Shown: positions 25,386-33,483, counted from the first letter of the stretch. The stretch: DNA of 64,000 nucleotides from an uncultured Clostridia bacterium (GCA_947627065.1 CANQUN010000001.1:62001-126000); one strand, 5' to 3'. Notes: generated from the sequence alone by a model not told the origin. Numbers and translations are program-made.

Positions 25386-26090
25386 ATGAAAAAATTCATC
25401 GCTATCGCGGCCGCTTTTGTTTCGACTGTTGCCTTTACGGCTTGCGGCTACATGGACAAGGCCGAACTTAAACTCAAAAGTTACGTCCAAAAGTTGCTTG
25501 ACGCCTTTACCGAAGTTGCCGAAGGGCTGGATTACGTCATCGACAACTTCGGCGAACTGAAACTGCCCGTTGACGGCGACGGCACGACCGTTGACGAATG
25601 GGTGGGCGAGGAGTTGGACCCGCTGTTTATCCGTCCCGAATACCTCGTTTCCTTTGAAAAAGGCTACGTCGAGGAAAACGAAAACGGCAAAGTTTATTGC
25701 AATCTCGCCAAGGTCGGTTCCATTGCCGAACTCGACAAGTACGTCATGATGCTGAGAAAAGCGGGTTATGACGAATATAACCTCAGCCTCACGTGGACTT
25801 TTTACGACGCCATGGTGCTCTTTGACACGGGCAAACTTATCATGGCGGTGGAAAAGGACGGGATATACGCCGAGATCGTCGGCTACGAGGAGGGTGAAAC
25901 GGTAACCGCCGTCATCACCTTTGCCAACTACGACCTCATAAGCGCGGCTACTGCCGACGAAGAAGAGGACCCCGAAGTCGGCACGGATACGGGCGATTCC
26001 TCGGGTTCGGAAGATACCGATACGGGCGATTCCTCGGGTTCTTCGTCGGAAGATTCATCGTCGTCAGGCGGTTCGGATTCGGCAGAGTAA
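25386..26090 (+). CDS. Lipoprotein of unknown function with an acidic Ser/Gly tail
   Basis: A 234-residue lipoprotein (signal ending FTAC, Cys20). Residues about 25-190 form an unrecognised globular domain; the tail (about 198-234) is low-complexity Asp, Ser, Gly and Thr with a repeated DTGDSSGS motif. Codon-phased 12-base repeats continue right after the stop codon. It follows mscS by 42 bases and is probably co-transcribed. I do not recognise the family. Confidence 0.75.
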   Translation: MKKFIAIAAAFVSTVAFTACGYMDKAELKLKSYVQKLLDAFTEVAEGLDYVIDNFGELKLPVDGDGTTVDEWVGEELDPLFIRPEYLVSFEKGYVEENENGKVYCNLAKVGSIAELDKYVMMLRKAGYDEYNLSLTWTFYDAMVLFDTGKLIMAVEKDGIYAEIVGYEEGETVTAVITFANYDLISAATADEEEDPEVGTDTGDSSGSEDTDTGDSSGSSSEDSSSSGGSDSAE

Positions 26091-26138
26091 CAGACCGAAC
26101 AGCAGGCCGAACAGCAGACCAAACAACGGACCGAACGC
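26091..26138. repeat. Four 12-base tandem repeats directly after a stop codon
   Basis: CAGACCGAACAG-type units start at the base after the TAA at 26088-26090 and stay in the same reading phase, where they would encode QTEQ, QAEQ, QTKQ and RTER. Confidence 0.75.
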
Positions 26139-26160
26139 CGAACGCGCAATGGTGAAAAGT

Positions 26161-26186
26161 GTCGTTTTTGTGAGAAAAAGGCCGCT
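26161..26186. repeat. Copy of the dispersed palindromic element
   Basis: TCGTTTTTGTGAGAAAAAGG plus CCGC, plus-strand orientation, about 130 bases before the first CobW-type gene. It is not followed by a T-run. Confidence 0.7.
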
Positions 26187-26319
26187 TTTCGCATTGCAAA
26201 GGCGCGGCACGTCCCCCGCGCGGGCATTTTTCCGCGGGCAAAATCCGCGCGGACCTTTGCCCCGAACGGGTAAAAAACAAGGCAGAACAGATCAAACACT
26301 TTTATATAAGGAGACAAAA

Positions 26320-27525
26320 ATGAAAATTGATATTTTTTCCGGTTTTTTGGGTGCGGGCAAGACGACGCTTGCCAAAAAACTCATCAAAGAAGCGTACAAG
26401 GGCGAAAAACTCGTTCTCATCGAAAACGAATTCGGTGAGATAGGCATCGACGGCGGCTTTATGAAAGAGGCCGGCATCGAGATAACCGAGATGAATTCGG
26501 GGTGCATCTGCTGCTCGCTCGTGGGCGACTTTGCCAAGGCCCTCAAGGAGGTTCACGCCAAATTCTCCCCCGACCGCATCATAATAGAGCCGTCGGGCGT
26601 CGGCAAACTCAGCGACGTTACAAAGGCGGTAATCCGCGCCGGTATCGAAGGGGCGGAGATAAACGCCTGCACCACGGTCGTCAACGCCGCCAAGTGCAAG
26701 ATGTACATGAAAAACTTCGGCGAATTCTTCAACGACCAGATAGAAAACGCGGGCTGCATAGTCCTCAGCCACACCGAGGGTCTTTCCCCCGAAAAACTCG
26801 CCGAAGCGGTGGAACTTGTCAGGTCGCACAACCAAACTGCCGAGATAGTAACCACCCCGTTCGCGGAAATTTCGGGTGCGCAGATACTTTCCGCCATGGA
26901 ACATACCGAAACCCTCCGCCACGAACTCGAAACCCTCGCGCGTGCAGTCAAAGAAGAGCACGATGACGAAGATGAACACAAACATCATCACCACCACGAT
27001 GACGAAGATGATGAAGATGAACACGAACATCATCACCACCACGATGACGACGACGATGACGAAGATGAACATGAACATCATCATCACCACCACGATGACG
27101 AAGATGAACATGAACACGAGCACCACCATCACCACCACGATGACGACGACGATGATGAGGACGAGCATGAGCACCACCATCACCACCATGATGATGACGA
27201 TGAAGACGAACACGAGCACCATCACCACCACCATCATGCGGACGAAGTGTTCGACAGTTGGGGCAAGGAAACGACCAAGACGTTTACCGAAAAGGAACTT
27301 TCCGAAATTCTCGAAAAACTCGATTCCTCTGAGAAATACGGCACTATTCTGCGTGCAAAGGGCATTGTCAGGGGCGAGGACTGCTGGCTGCACTTCGACA
27401 TGATTCCCGGGGGCAAGGACATCCGCCACGGCACCGCCGAGGTCATGGGCAGGCTGTGCGTAATCGGCTGCAAACTCGACGGCGACGCCCTTACCGAACT
27501 GTTCGGACTGAAGGGAACAAGATGA
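26320..27525 (+). CDS. COG0523/CobW-family metal-chaperone GTPase with a long His/Asp repeat
   Basis: A 401-residue G3E GTPase. The P-loop GFLGAGKTTL (8-17), the metal-binding GCICC (Cys62, Cys64, Cys65) and EPSGVGK are present, followed by the CobW C-terminal domain (about 310-400). Between the two domains (about 211-307) lies an almost pure His/Asp/Glu stretch with runs of five to seven His in at least six blocks, far longer than in most homologues and likely to bind many Zn or Ni ions. I start at 26320 (AAGGAG upstream); the open frame further up runs over a repeat. The stop overlaps the next GTPase start. A zinc-homeostasis role is the usual one for this family. Confidence 0.92.
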   Translation: MKIDIFSGFLGAGKTTLAKKLIKEAYKGEKLVLIENEFGEIGIDGGFMKEAGIEITEMNSGCICCSLVGDFAKALKEVHAKFSPDRIIIEPSGVGKLSDVTKAVIRAGIEGAEINACTTVVNAAKCKMYMKNFGEFFNDQIENAGCIVLSHTEGLSPEKLAEAVELVRSHNQTAEIVTTPFAEISGAQILSAMEHTETLRHELETLARAVKEEHDDEDEHKHHHHHDDEDDEDEHEHHHHHDDDDDDEDEHEHHHHHHDDEDEHEHEHHHHHHDDDDDDEDEHEHHHHHHDDDDEDEHEHHHHHHHADEVFDSWGKETTKTFTEKELSEILEKLDSSEKYGTILRAKGIVRGEDCWLHFDMIPGGKDIRHGTAEVMGRLCVIGCKLDGDALTELFGLKGTR

Positions 27526-28466
27526 AAGAAGTACCTGTTTATCTCTTCCTCGGTTTTCTGGAATCGGGCAAGACGAGTTTTGTGCAGGAGACGCTGGAGG
27601 ACCCGCGTTTCGACAGCGGAGAGCGCACGCTCGTTCTGATGATGGAGGAAGGCGAAAAGGAACTTGAACCCACCTACTTCGCCGTGCCCGACGTTTACGT
27701 CGAGACGGTGGAGGAGGAGAGCGATATGACCGAAGCGAACCTTTCCGCCCTCATCAAAAAGCACCGTGCGGACAGGGTTTTGGTGGAATACAACGGAATG
27801 TGGCCCGTGGCCGAATTTTTCGACGCCATGCCCGAGGGCTGGATGGTCAACCAGATAATGACATTCTTCAACTCGGCCACCTTTGAATCTTACAACAAGA
27901 ACATGCGCCAGCTCGTCTTTGACAAGATAGAACTTGCCGACCTCGTGGTGTTCAACAGGTTTGACGACGCGCTCGACAAACTTGCCATTCACAAAGCCGT
28001 GCGCGCCATCTCGCGCCGTCCGCAGATCGTCTACGAATACCCGGGCGGCCTTGCCGAAGCCGACGACATAGTGGACCCGCTCCCCTTTGACGTCAACGCC
28101 CCCGTGATAGTCGTCGAGGACAAGGACTACGCCTTTTTCTATCGCGACCTTGCCGAAAACACCGCCTCTTACAAGGGCAAGAAGGTCAGGTTCAAGGGTA
28201 TTGCCGCCAAGGACAAGACCCTGCCCGAAAACACCTTTGTGATAGGCAGGCATGTCATGACCTGTTGCGAAGCGGACATCGCTTACAAGGGTCTTGTCGC
28301 GCTTACCGCTGCCGCCGCGCCCGTCAAGAACAGAGATTGGCTTACGATAACCGCAAAGATAGACTTCACCTTCAATAAACTGTACGGCGGCAAAGGTCCC
28401 GTCCTCTTCGTCGAGGACATGGAAAAGAGCGCCCCGCCCGAAGAAAAGGTGGCCACCTTCTTTTAA
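27522..28466 (+). CDS. Divergent CobW-type GTPase fused to a UPF0703/YcgQ-like domain
   Basis: A 314-residue protein. The N-terminal part (about 1-200) resembles CobW, but its P-loop reads GFLESGKTSF and the CxCC metal motif is missing. Residues about 212-300, with VRFKGIAAKDKTLPENTFVIGR and a TCC at about 247-249, resemble the C-terminal domain of UPF0703/YcgQ (TIGR03943) proteins, which are usually separate genes near CobW GTPases. The joined form suggests a functional link. It overlaps the His-rich GTPase by four bases. Both are probably cytoplasmic metal handlers; the fusion call needs a profile search. Confidence 0.8.
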   Translation: MKEVPVYLFLGFLESGKTSFVQETLEDPRFDSGERTLVLMMEEGEKELEPTYFAVPDVYVETVEEESDMTEANLSALIKKHRADRVLVEYNGMWPVAEFFDAMPEGWMVNQIMTFFNSATFESYNKNMRQLVFDKIELADLVVFNRFDDALDKLAIHKAVRAISRRPQIVYEYPGGLAEADDIVDPLPFDVNAPVIVVEDKDYAFFYRDLAENTASYKGKKVRFKGIAAKDKTLPENTFVIGRHVMTCCEADIAYKGLVALTAAAAPVKNRDWLTITAKIDFTFNKLYGGKGPVLFVEDMEKSAPPEEKVATFF

Positions 28467-28492
28467 TTTATCTCATCGGTTCGGTTCAGTTA

Positions 28493-28524
28493 GCCGCCTT
28501 TTTCTCACAAAAAAGGCGGTTTTT
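28493..28524 (+). terminator. Terminator of the CobW pair, a copy of the palindromic element
   Basis: GCCGCCTTTTT and AAAAAGGCGGT pair around CTCACA, followed by Ts. Confidence 0.85.
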
Positions 28525-28570
28525 GTCTCTTTTCGGCTCTAAAAGCCGTAAATAACGGCTTAAAAACGCC

Positions 28571-28605
28571 AAAAGTCCCCGTTTTCGTGCGAAAACGGGG
28601 ACTTA
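28571..28605. terminator. Perfect palindrome between convergent genes
   Basis: AAGTCCCCGTTTTC and GAAAACGGGGACTT pair fully around GTGC, with AT-rich flanks on both sides; it can end transcripts from both strands. An identical palindrome is at 40568-40603. Confidence 0.85.
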
Positions 28606-28636
28606 TTGTTTTTGTATTCCTTGTATTATCCTCGCC

Positions 28637-29677
28637 CTATATCCCGAGATAGAGGGACACGAGGGCGATGGTGTTCTTTATTCCGTCAAAGTGGGTGCGT
28701 TCCATTCCGTGCGAGGCGTGCACGCCCGTGCCGATGAGCGCCCCGGGAACGTCGTGCCCCGCCGTCCACATTGCGCCTATGTCGCTGCCGTAGTAGGGGT
28801 AGATGTCCACCGCGTAGGACAGGTTGTTCTCCTTTGCAAGGTTGATAAGTTTAGTCGTCAGTTCGTAATCGTAAGGGCCGTGCCCGTCTTTGGCGCATAT
28901 CGAAACGTCGTGTTCGGTGCAGTTGAGGTCGGAACCTATGCAGCCCATATCCACGGCGAGCATGGAAGCCAGCCCCTCGGGCACGTATGCCGCGCCGTGG
29001 CCGACTTCTTCATAAACGGTTATCAGCATGTCAAAGTCGTGCGCCGCCTTCAGCCCCTTGTCCTTCATGATTTTAAGAAGGGTGATAAAGCATGCCACCG
29101 ACGCCTTGTCGTCTATGAACCGCGATTTGAGAAAACCGCTTTCGGTAACCGTCGTCTTGGGGTCTATAAAAATGTAGTCTCCGCTCTCAATGCCGAGTTT
29201 CCTCACGTCGTCGGCGGAGGCAACCACTTCGTCAAGGCGAACGTACATGTTGCCGTCGTCCCTCGGGCGGGTCGCGCTGTCCGAATAGACGTGGGAGGAG
29301 GGGCTTTTGGACAGAAACGTCCCCGTGTACCGCTTGCCCGATCTCGTCATCACCGTGCAGTATTCGCCGTCAAGCGTGGGCAGTTGCGGGCCGCCCACCT
29401 TGGTAAAGGAAAGTTGCCCGTCGGGCAGAATGCCGCGTATCATCGCGCCCAGCGTGTCCGCGTGGGCAGACAGCCCAAGTTTTTTACTGCTGTCCTTGCC
29501 TTTTACCGAAAGCACCATGCAGCCCTTTGCGGTCAGGCGGAACGCGGCGCCGAGTTCTTTGGCGTAACCTTCCACAACTTTGGCAATCTCGCGGTAATAA
29601 CCGCTGGGGGAGGGGCAGCGCAGGAGTTCCGTCACCACGGAAAAGTAATAATCTTTGTATTCTTCAACGTTTATCAT
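28637..29677 (-). CDS. M42-family glutamyl/leucyl aminopeptidase
   Basis: A 346-residue cytosolic di-metal aminopeptidase of the M42 (FrvX/PepA-like) family, which trims N-terminal residues from peptides. SAHADT (first metal-ligand region), FIDDKAS, YEEVGHG with the catalytic Glu, and HASHGMER near the end are intact. These large tetrahedral enzymes commonly complete peptide breakdown. It is monocistronic, with a consensus promoter on the minus strand and a palindromic terminator after it. Confidence 0.94.
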   Translation of the reverse strand: MINVEEYKDYYFSVVTELLRCPSPSGYYREIAKVVEGYAKELGAAFRLTAKGCMVLSVKGKDSSKKLGLSAHADTLGAMIRGILPDGQLSFTKVGGPQLPTLDGEYCTVMTRSGKRYTGTFLSKSPSSHVYSDSATRPRDDGNMYVRLDEVVASADDVRKLGIESGDYIFIDPKTTVTESGFLKSRFIDDKASVACFITLLKIMKDKGLKAAHDFDMLITVYEEVGHGAAYVPEGLASMLAVDMGCIGSDLNCTEHDVSICAKDGHGPYDYELTTKLINLAKENNLSYAVDIYPYYGSDIGAMWTAGHDVPGALIGTGVHASHGMERTHFDGIKNTIALVSLYLGI

Positions 29678-29707
29678 CCTTTTTTCCTCACTGTTTGCTT
29701 ACAGACT

Positions 29708-29736
29708 ATTATACAACAATCCGCACCCGCTGTCAA
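29708..29736 (-). promoter_or_regulatory. Consensus promoter of the M42 peptidase
   Basis: On the minus strand TTGACA (29736-29731), 17 bases, TATAAT (29713-29708). Confidence 0.85.
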
Positions 29737-29916
29737 ACAAACGGCGGGCCGCGCCCCATGAACATCGGTTTGTCAGTTGTGCGGAATCTGTGCCGCGCAA
29801 GGGAAAGGGGGCTTTGCGCCCCGCAATGGCAGGGAACTTTGCGCCGCCAGAAGAATGGAGATCTTGCTCTTTGCTCGTGCCCGCGTTCGCATTTGGAGCG
29901 AAAACGGCGGATTGTG

Positions 29917-29945
29917 TTGACAATAAACTCGGTTGGGTTTATAAT
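29917..29945 (+). promoter_or_regulatory. Consensus promoter touching the glycosylase start codon
   Basis: TTGACA (29917-29922), a 17-base spacer and TATAAT (29940-29945). The ATG at 29952 falls where transcription should begin. Confidence 0.85.
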
Positions 29946-29951
29946 ATTGTC

Positions 29952-30776
29952 ATGCAAAAGACGGTTTTCGACAAAGAATTTTTTTCGGTTAAGGACACGC
30001 TGCTGTGCGGGCAGGTGTTCAGGTATTTCCCTACGGGCAGCGGTTACACCGTCGTTTCTGCGGACAAGGCGTGTTACGCCGAGGATACGGAAGAGGGCGC
30101 GGCCGTCTCCACCGACTTCCCCGAATATTTCGCCCGCTACTTCGACACCCAAAGGGACTACGCGGGCGGCTATAAAAAGGCGGCGGAATTCGGCAACGCC
30201 TTTCTCGCACGCGCCGCCGAAAGCGGCAAGGGAATAAGGATTCTCCGTCAGGACGCCGAGGAAACGCTCTTTTCCTTTATCATCTCTCAAAACAACAACA
30301 TCGCCCGCATAAAGGGCATAATAGAAAGGCTGTGCGCGGCGCTCGGAGAGGAGAAAAAGTTTGGCGATTTCACCTACCGCACTTTCCCGAAAGCCGCCGA
30401 TATCGCACAAAAAACGCCCGATTTCTACAAAACGCTGGGGCTTGGTTACAGGGCGGAATACCTCCCCGCGGTGGCGGACGCCATAGTCCACGGCTTCGAC
30501 CTCGCCGCGGCCGCTTCGCTTGAAACCGACGATCTCAAGCGCGAACTCATGACCCTCAAAGGCGTCGGTCCCAAGGTTGCCGACTGCGTTATCCTGTTCG
30601 GGTTCGGGCGGGGCGACAGTTTCCCCGTGGACACGTGGATGGAAAAGATCTATCGTGAAGATTTCTGCGGGCCGCTTCATGACAGGCGCGAGATCTCCCG
30701 CTATTTCGTCTCCGAGTTCGGCGAATATTCGGGCGTCTTTCAGCAGTACATGTTCCACTTAAAGCGCAACGGCTGA
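29952..30776 (+). CDS. 8-oxoguanine DNA glycosylase/AP lyase, OGG-like
   Basis: A 274-residue HhH-GPD base-excision enzyme that removes oxidised guanine from DNA. The helix-hairpin-helix LKGVGPKVADC holds the catalytic Lys208, and SFPVDTW holds Asp227. The N-terminal part (LLCGQVFRYFPTGSGY) resembles the OGG1-type domain of Clostridium OGG. No Shine-Dalgarno precedes the ATG and a perfect promoter ends seven bases before it, so the mRNA is probably leaderless. An upstream start is unlikely because it would lie before the promoter. Confidence 0.92.
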   Translation: MQKTVFDKEFFSVKDTLLCGQVFRYFPTGSGYTVVSADKACYAEDTEEGAAVSTDFPEYFARYFDTQRDYAGGYKKAAEFGNAFLARAAESGKGIRILRQDAEETLFSFIISQNNNIARIKGIIERLCAALGEEKKFGDFTYRTFPKAADIAQKTPDFYKTLGLGYRAEYLPAVADAIVHGFDLAAAASLETDDLKRELMTLKGVGPKVADCVILFGFGRGDSFPVDTWMEKIYREDFCGPLHDRREISRYFVSEFGEYSGVFQQYMFHLKRNG

Positions 30777-30872
30777 ACGGCCTGCCGCCTCATTTTCCCG
30801 TTCCGTCCATGCTTTACGGCCGCCCACAGTCCGCAGGCCAAAGCGCACCGTTCGGACGGGGCATTTTGCAAT

Positions 30873-30901
30873 TAGTCCCCTGAATCTCACAAAAAAGGCG
30901 C
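30873..30901. repeat. Copy of the dispersed element, other-strand form
   Basis: TTAGTCCCCTGAATCTCACA followed by AAAAAAGGCGC, leading directly into the terminator at 30894. Confidence 0.55.
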
Positions 30902-30922
30902 ATTTTTCTAAAATGCGCCTTT
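30894..30922 (+). terminator. Terminator of the OGG-like gene
   Basis: Perfect 13-base arms AAAGGCGCATTTT and AAAATGCGCCTTT around a three-base loop. Confidence 0.8.
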
Positions 30923-30954
30923 CGCGTGCCGATCGGGTGAAATTTTACATAAAA

Positions 30955-30987
30955 CCCCCCGATAACGTGAGATATCGGGGTTTTTTT
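30955..30987. terminator. Bidirectional terminator between OGG-like gene and pckA
   Basis: CCCCGATA and TATCGGGG pair around eight bases. Seven Ts follow on the plus strand, and GGTTTTATG follows on the minus strand ten bases beyond the pckA stop. Confidence 0.85.
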
Positions 30988-30997
30988 GAGGTTTTTG

Positions 30998-32758
30998 TCA
31001 GTTGAGACGGGCCTTGAGGTCGTTGAGTTTTTCTCTGAGTTCGGCGGGCAGCCTGTCTCCGAACTGGGAGTAGAATTCCTCTATGCCTTTGACTTCTTCC
31101 TTCCAATTCGCGGGGTCCACGGTGAGCAGTTCTTTCACGGTGTCAACGGTTACGCCGTCGAGGCCTTCAATGTCAATATCCTCGGCGTTGGGCACGTAGC
31201 CGATGGGCGTTTCCTTTGCCGAAACCTTATCCTCGCAGCGGTCGAGTATCCATTTGAGAACGCGCAGGTTGTCGCCGAAACCGGGCCATATAAAGTTGCC
31301 GTTGTCGTCGGTGCGGAACCAGTTGACGTTGAATATCTTGGGCTTTTTGGCAATCTTTCCGCCCATCTCTATCCAGTGGGCAAAGTAGTCCGCCATGTTA
31401 TAACCGACAAAGGGGCGCATGGCCATGGGGTCGCGGCGGACAACGCCGACGGCGCCTGTGGCAGCGGCGGTCGTTTCGCTCGCCATGATGGAACCGACAA
31501 ACACGCCGCTGTTCCAGTCCCTCGCCTCGTACACCAGCGGTGCGGTCTTTGCCCTTCTTCCGCCGAATATTATAGCGGACAGGGGAACGCCGTCGGGCGC
31601 TTCAAACTCAGAGGAGATGCAGGGGCAGTTGACGGCGGGTGCGGTAAAGCGGCTGTTGGGGTGCGCGCCCTTTTCGCCGCAGGCGGCCGTCCAGCGGTTG
31701 CCCTTCCAGTCAAGGGCGTTTTCGGGAGGATTCTTATCCATTCCTTCCCACCAGACGGTGTTGTTATCAAGGTTGTGCACCACGTTTGTGAATATGGAAT
31801 TCTTCTTTGTGGAAAGCAGGGCGTTGGGGTTGGACTTCATGTTCGTGCCGGGCGCCACGCCGAAGAATCCGTTTTCGGGGTTGATTGCCCAAAGCCTGCC
31901 GTCCTCGCCAACTCTTATCCAGGCGATGTCGTCGCCCACGCACCACACTTTATAACCTTTCTTTCTGTAAAGTTCGGGGGGAATGAGCATGGCAAGGTTG
32001 GTCTTGCCGCACGCCGACGGGAATGCCGCCGCAACGTACTTTATCTCACCCTTGGGATTCTGAACGCCGAGGATGAGCATGTGCTCCGCCATCCAGCCCT
32101 CGTTCTTGCCAAGATATGAGGCGATTCTCAGGGCAAAGCATTTTTTGCCAAGCAGAACGTTTCCGCCGTAACCCGAGTTGACCGACCAAATCGTGTTGTC
32201 CTCGGGGAAGTGGAGGATGTACCGCTTGTCGGCGTCAAGGTCTGCCTTGGAATGCAGCCCGCGCACAAAGTCGTTGCTGTTGCCAAGCGCTTCCAGAACC
32301 TTGTTGCCTATCCTCGTCATTATGTTCATCGAAACGACTACATATATAGAATCGGTTATCTCAATGCCTATCTTGCTGAACTTGGAACCGACGGCGCCCA
32401 TGGAATAGGGGATGACGTACATAGTTCTGCCCTTCATGCTGCCGTCGAATATGGCGCCCACCTTTTCGTAAGCTTCCTTGGGGTCCATCCAGTTGTTTAT
32501 GGGGCCTGCGTCATCTTTGTTCTTGCAGCAGATAAACGTTCTGTCCTCAACGCGGGCAACGTCGTTTACCGCCGAACGGTGAAGGTAGCACCCGGGGAGA
32601 AGTTCTTCGTTGAGTTTGATGAGTTCGCCCGTGGCAAGCGCGTCGCGGCGAAGCCCTTCCAGCTGCTCTTCTTCTCCTGTAATCCAAACGATGTTGCGCG
32701 GCTTGCAAAGCGCTGCGCTCTCGTCTACAAACTTTTTGACATTTTCGTTTACTATCAT
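30998..32758 (-). CDS. pckA: Phosphoenolpyruvate carboxykinase (GTP)
   Basis: A 586-residue GTP-dependent PEP carboxykinase (EC 4.1.1.32), interconverting oxaloacetate and PEP in central metabolism; in fermenting anaerobes it often runs toward oxaloacetate. FPSACGKTNLAML is the kinase-1a P-loop with the reactive Cys of this class, and NWFRTDDNGNFIWPGFGDN the C-terminal guanine-binding region. The start at 32758 is set by GGAGG (32771-32767 on the minus strand); a longer open frame upstream is only repeat DNA. It is monocistronic with a strong terminator. Confidence 0.97.
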   Translation of the reverse strand: MIVNENVKKFVDESAALCKPRNIVWITGEEEQLEGLRRDALATGELIKLNEELLPGCYLHRSAVNDVARVEDRTFICCKNKDDAGPINNWMDPKEAYEKVGAIFDGSMKGRTMYVIPYSMGAVGSKFSKIGIEITDSIYVVVSMNIMTRIGNKVLEALGNSNDFVRGLHSKADLDADKRYILHFPEDNTIWSVNSGYGGNVLLGKKCFALRIASYLGKNEGWMAEHMLILGVQNPKGEIKYVAAAFPSACGKTNLAMLIPPELYRKKGYKVWCVGDDIAWIRVGEDGRLWAINPENGFFGVAPGTNMKSNPNALLSTKKNSIFTNVVHNLDNNTVWWEGMDKNPPENALDWKGNRWTAACGEKGAHPNSRFTAPAVNCPCISSEFEAPDGVPLSAIIFGGRRAKTAPLVYEARDWNSGVFVGSIMASETTAAATGAVGVVRRDPMAMRPFVGYNMADYFAHWIEMGGKIAKKPKIFNVNWFRTDDNGNFIWPGFGDNLRVLKWILDRCEDKVSAKETPIGYVPNAEDIDIEGLDGVTVDTVKELLTVDPANWKEEVKGIEEFYSQFGDRLPAELREKLNDLKARLN

Positions 32759-32780
32759 TGGTTTACCTCCTATAAGAATG

Positions 32781-32809
32781 ATAATATGATGTGTTTGTTT
32801 TTTTGTCGT
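32781..32809 (-). promoter_or_regulatory. Likely pckA promoter
   Basis: On the minus strand ACGACA (32809-32804), 17 bases, TATTAT (32786-32781). The -35 box is weak. Confidence 0.5.
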
Positions 32810-32810
32810 G

Positions 32811-33055
32811 TTTTCAATTAGCCGCCTTTTTCTCACAAAAACGGCTTTTTTGCCTCGCTGCCCGTCTGTGGAATGCGGCTGTTTTTGTGCCAACATACGT
32901 CGAAAAGCGGTTTTTTATGTCCCGCCGTGCGCCCGTGAAGCGGTTTTTATGTTCGGTTTTCTCAATTAGCCGCCTTTTTCTCGCAAAAACGGCCACTTTT
33001 TCTTCGTTGTCCGCCTGTGGAATGCGGCTGTTTTTTGTACTGCACGTCGCTCCGA
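32811..33055. repeat. Tandem duplication of about 148 bases
   Basis: CAATTAGCCGCCTTTTTCTC begins at 32815 and 32963; further along, CTGTGGAATGCGGCTG recurs with the same offset (near 32866 and 33014). Each unit carries one palindromic element. Confidence 0.8.
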
Positions 33056-33250
33056 AGTTTTACAAACCCAAGCCGAGTTTTTGCGCGGCACCAAGCCAAT
33101 GTTTTCCGCAGACACGAGCCGAAGTCTCGCGCATATCCGCCCCGAAGTTCTTGCCAAACCCAAGTGAGGTTTTTGCAACCCACATTTAGGTTTTCGCCAA
33201 GGTCTCCCCGAGGATTTTCCGGCGTATCCAAGCCGAGGTTTTGCGGCATT
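33051..33250. repeat. About nine degenerate 22-24-base tandem repeats
   Basis: Units approximate AGCCGAGGTTTTTGC plus a variable CA-rich end such as CAAACCCA. Every unit has diverged. Confidence 0.6.
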
Positions 33251-33370
33251 TTCACGGCGGAAAAGCATATTCCCCGCAAAGCCGCAAACTCTGCTATATT
33301 ATAGTTTATCACAAAAAAGGCAAATTGTAAACAGTTTTGCCCAAAGTTTTGCCTTCCTTTTCGCCGCCGC

Positions 33371-33460
33371 GCGCAAAATATAATCATTGCCACGCGCAAA
33401 TATAATCGCTGCAACGCGCAAATATAATTGACGGACGTATAACCTCAAATATAATTGACA
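33371..33460. repeat. Four AT-rich repeats upstream of greA
   Basis: GCGCAAATATAATCGCTGC-like units at 33371, 33394 and 33416, and a shorter copy at 33446; the last two end in TTGAC and create -35 boxes. Confidence 0.75.
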
Positions 33461-33483
33461 AAATCATGTATATATTATATAAT
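33455..33483 (+). promoter_or_regulatory. Consensus promoter of the greA-lysS operon
   Basis: TTGACA (33455-33460), 17 bases, TATAAT (33478-33483). A second promoter, TTGACG (33428-33433), 16 bases, TATAAT (33450-33455), lies upstream and overlaps it by one base. Confidence 0.85.

Larger units (their letters stand above)
29678..29951. other. Spacer between divergent M42 peptidase and glycosylase genes
   Basis: Both promoters lie here. The middle 170 bases hold GC-rich, gene-like sequence, but no frame resembles a known protein. Confidence 0.55.

Noticed and set aside
30998..32896. Longer pckA start 46 codons upstream
   Set aside because: The extra codons translate the palindromic repeat; the internal ATG at 32758 has a good Shine-Dalgarno and matches the family start.
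33051..33250. Possible CRISPR array
   Set aside because: The units are all diverged, only 22-24 bases apart in total, and have no constant repeat/variable spacer pattern; no cas genes are nearby.
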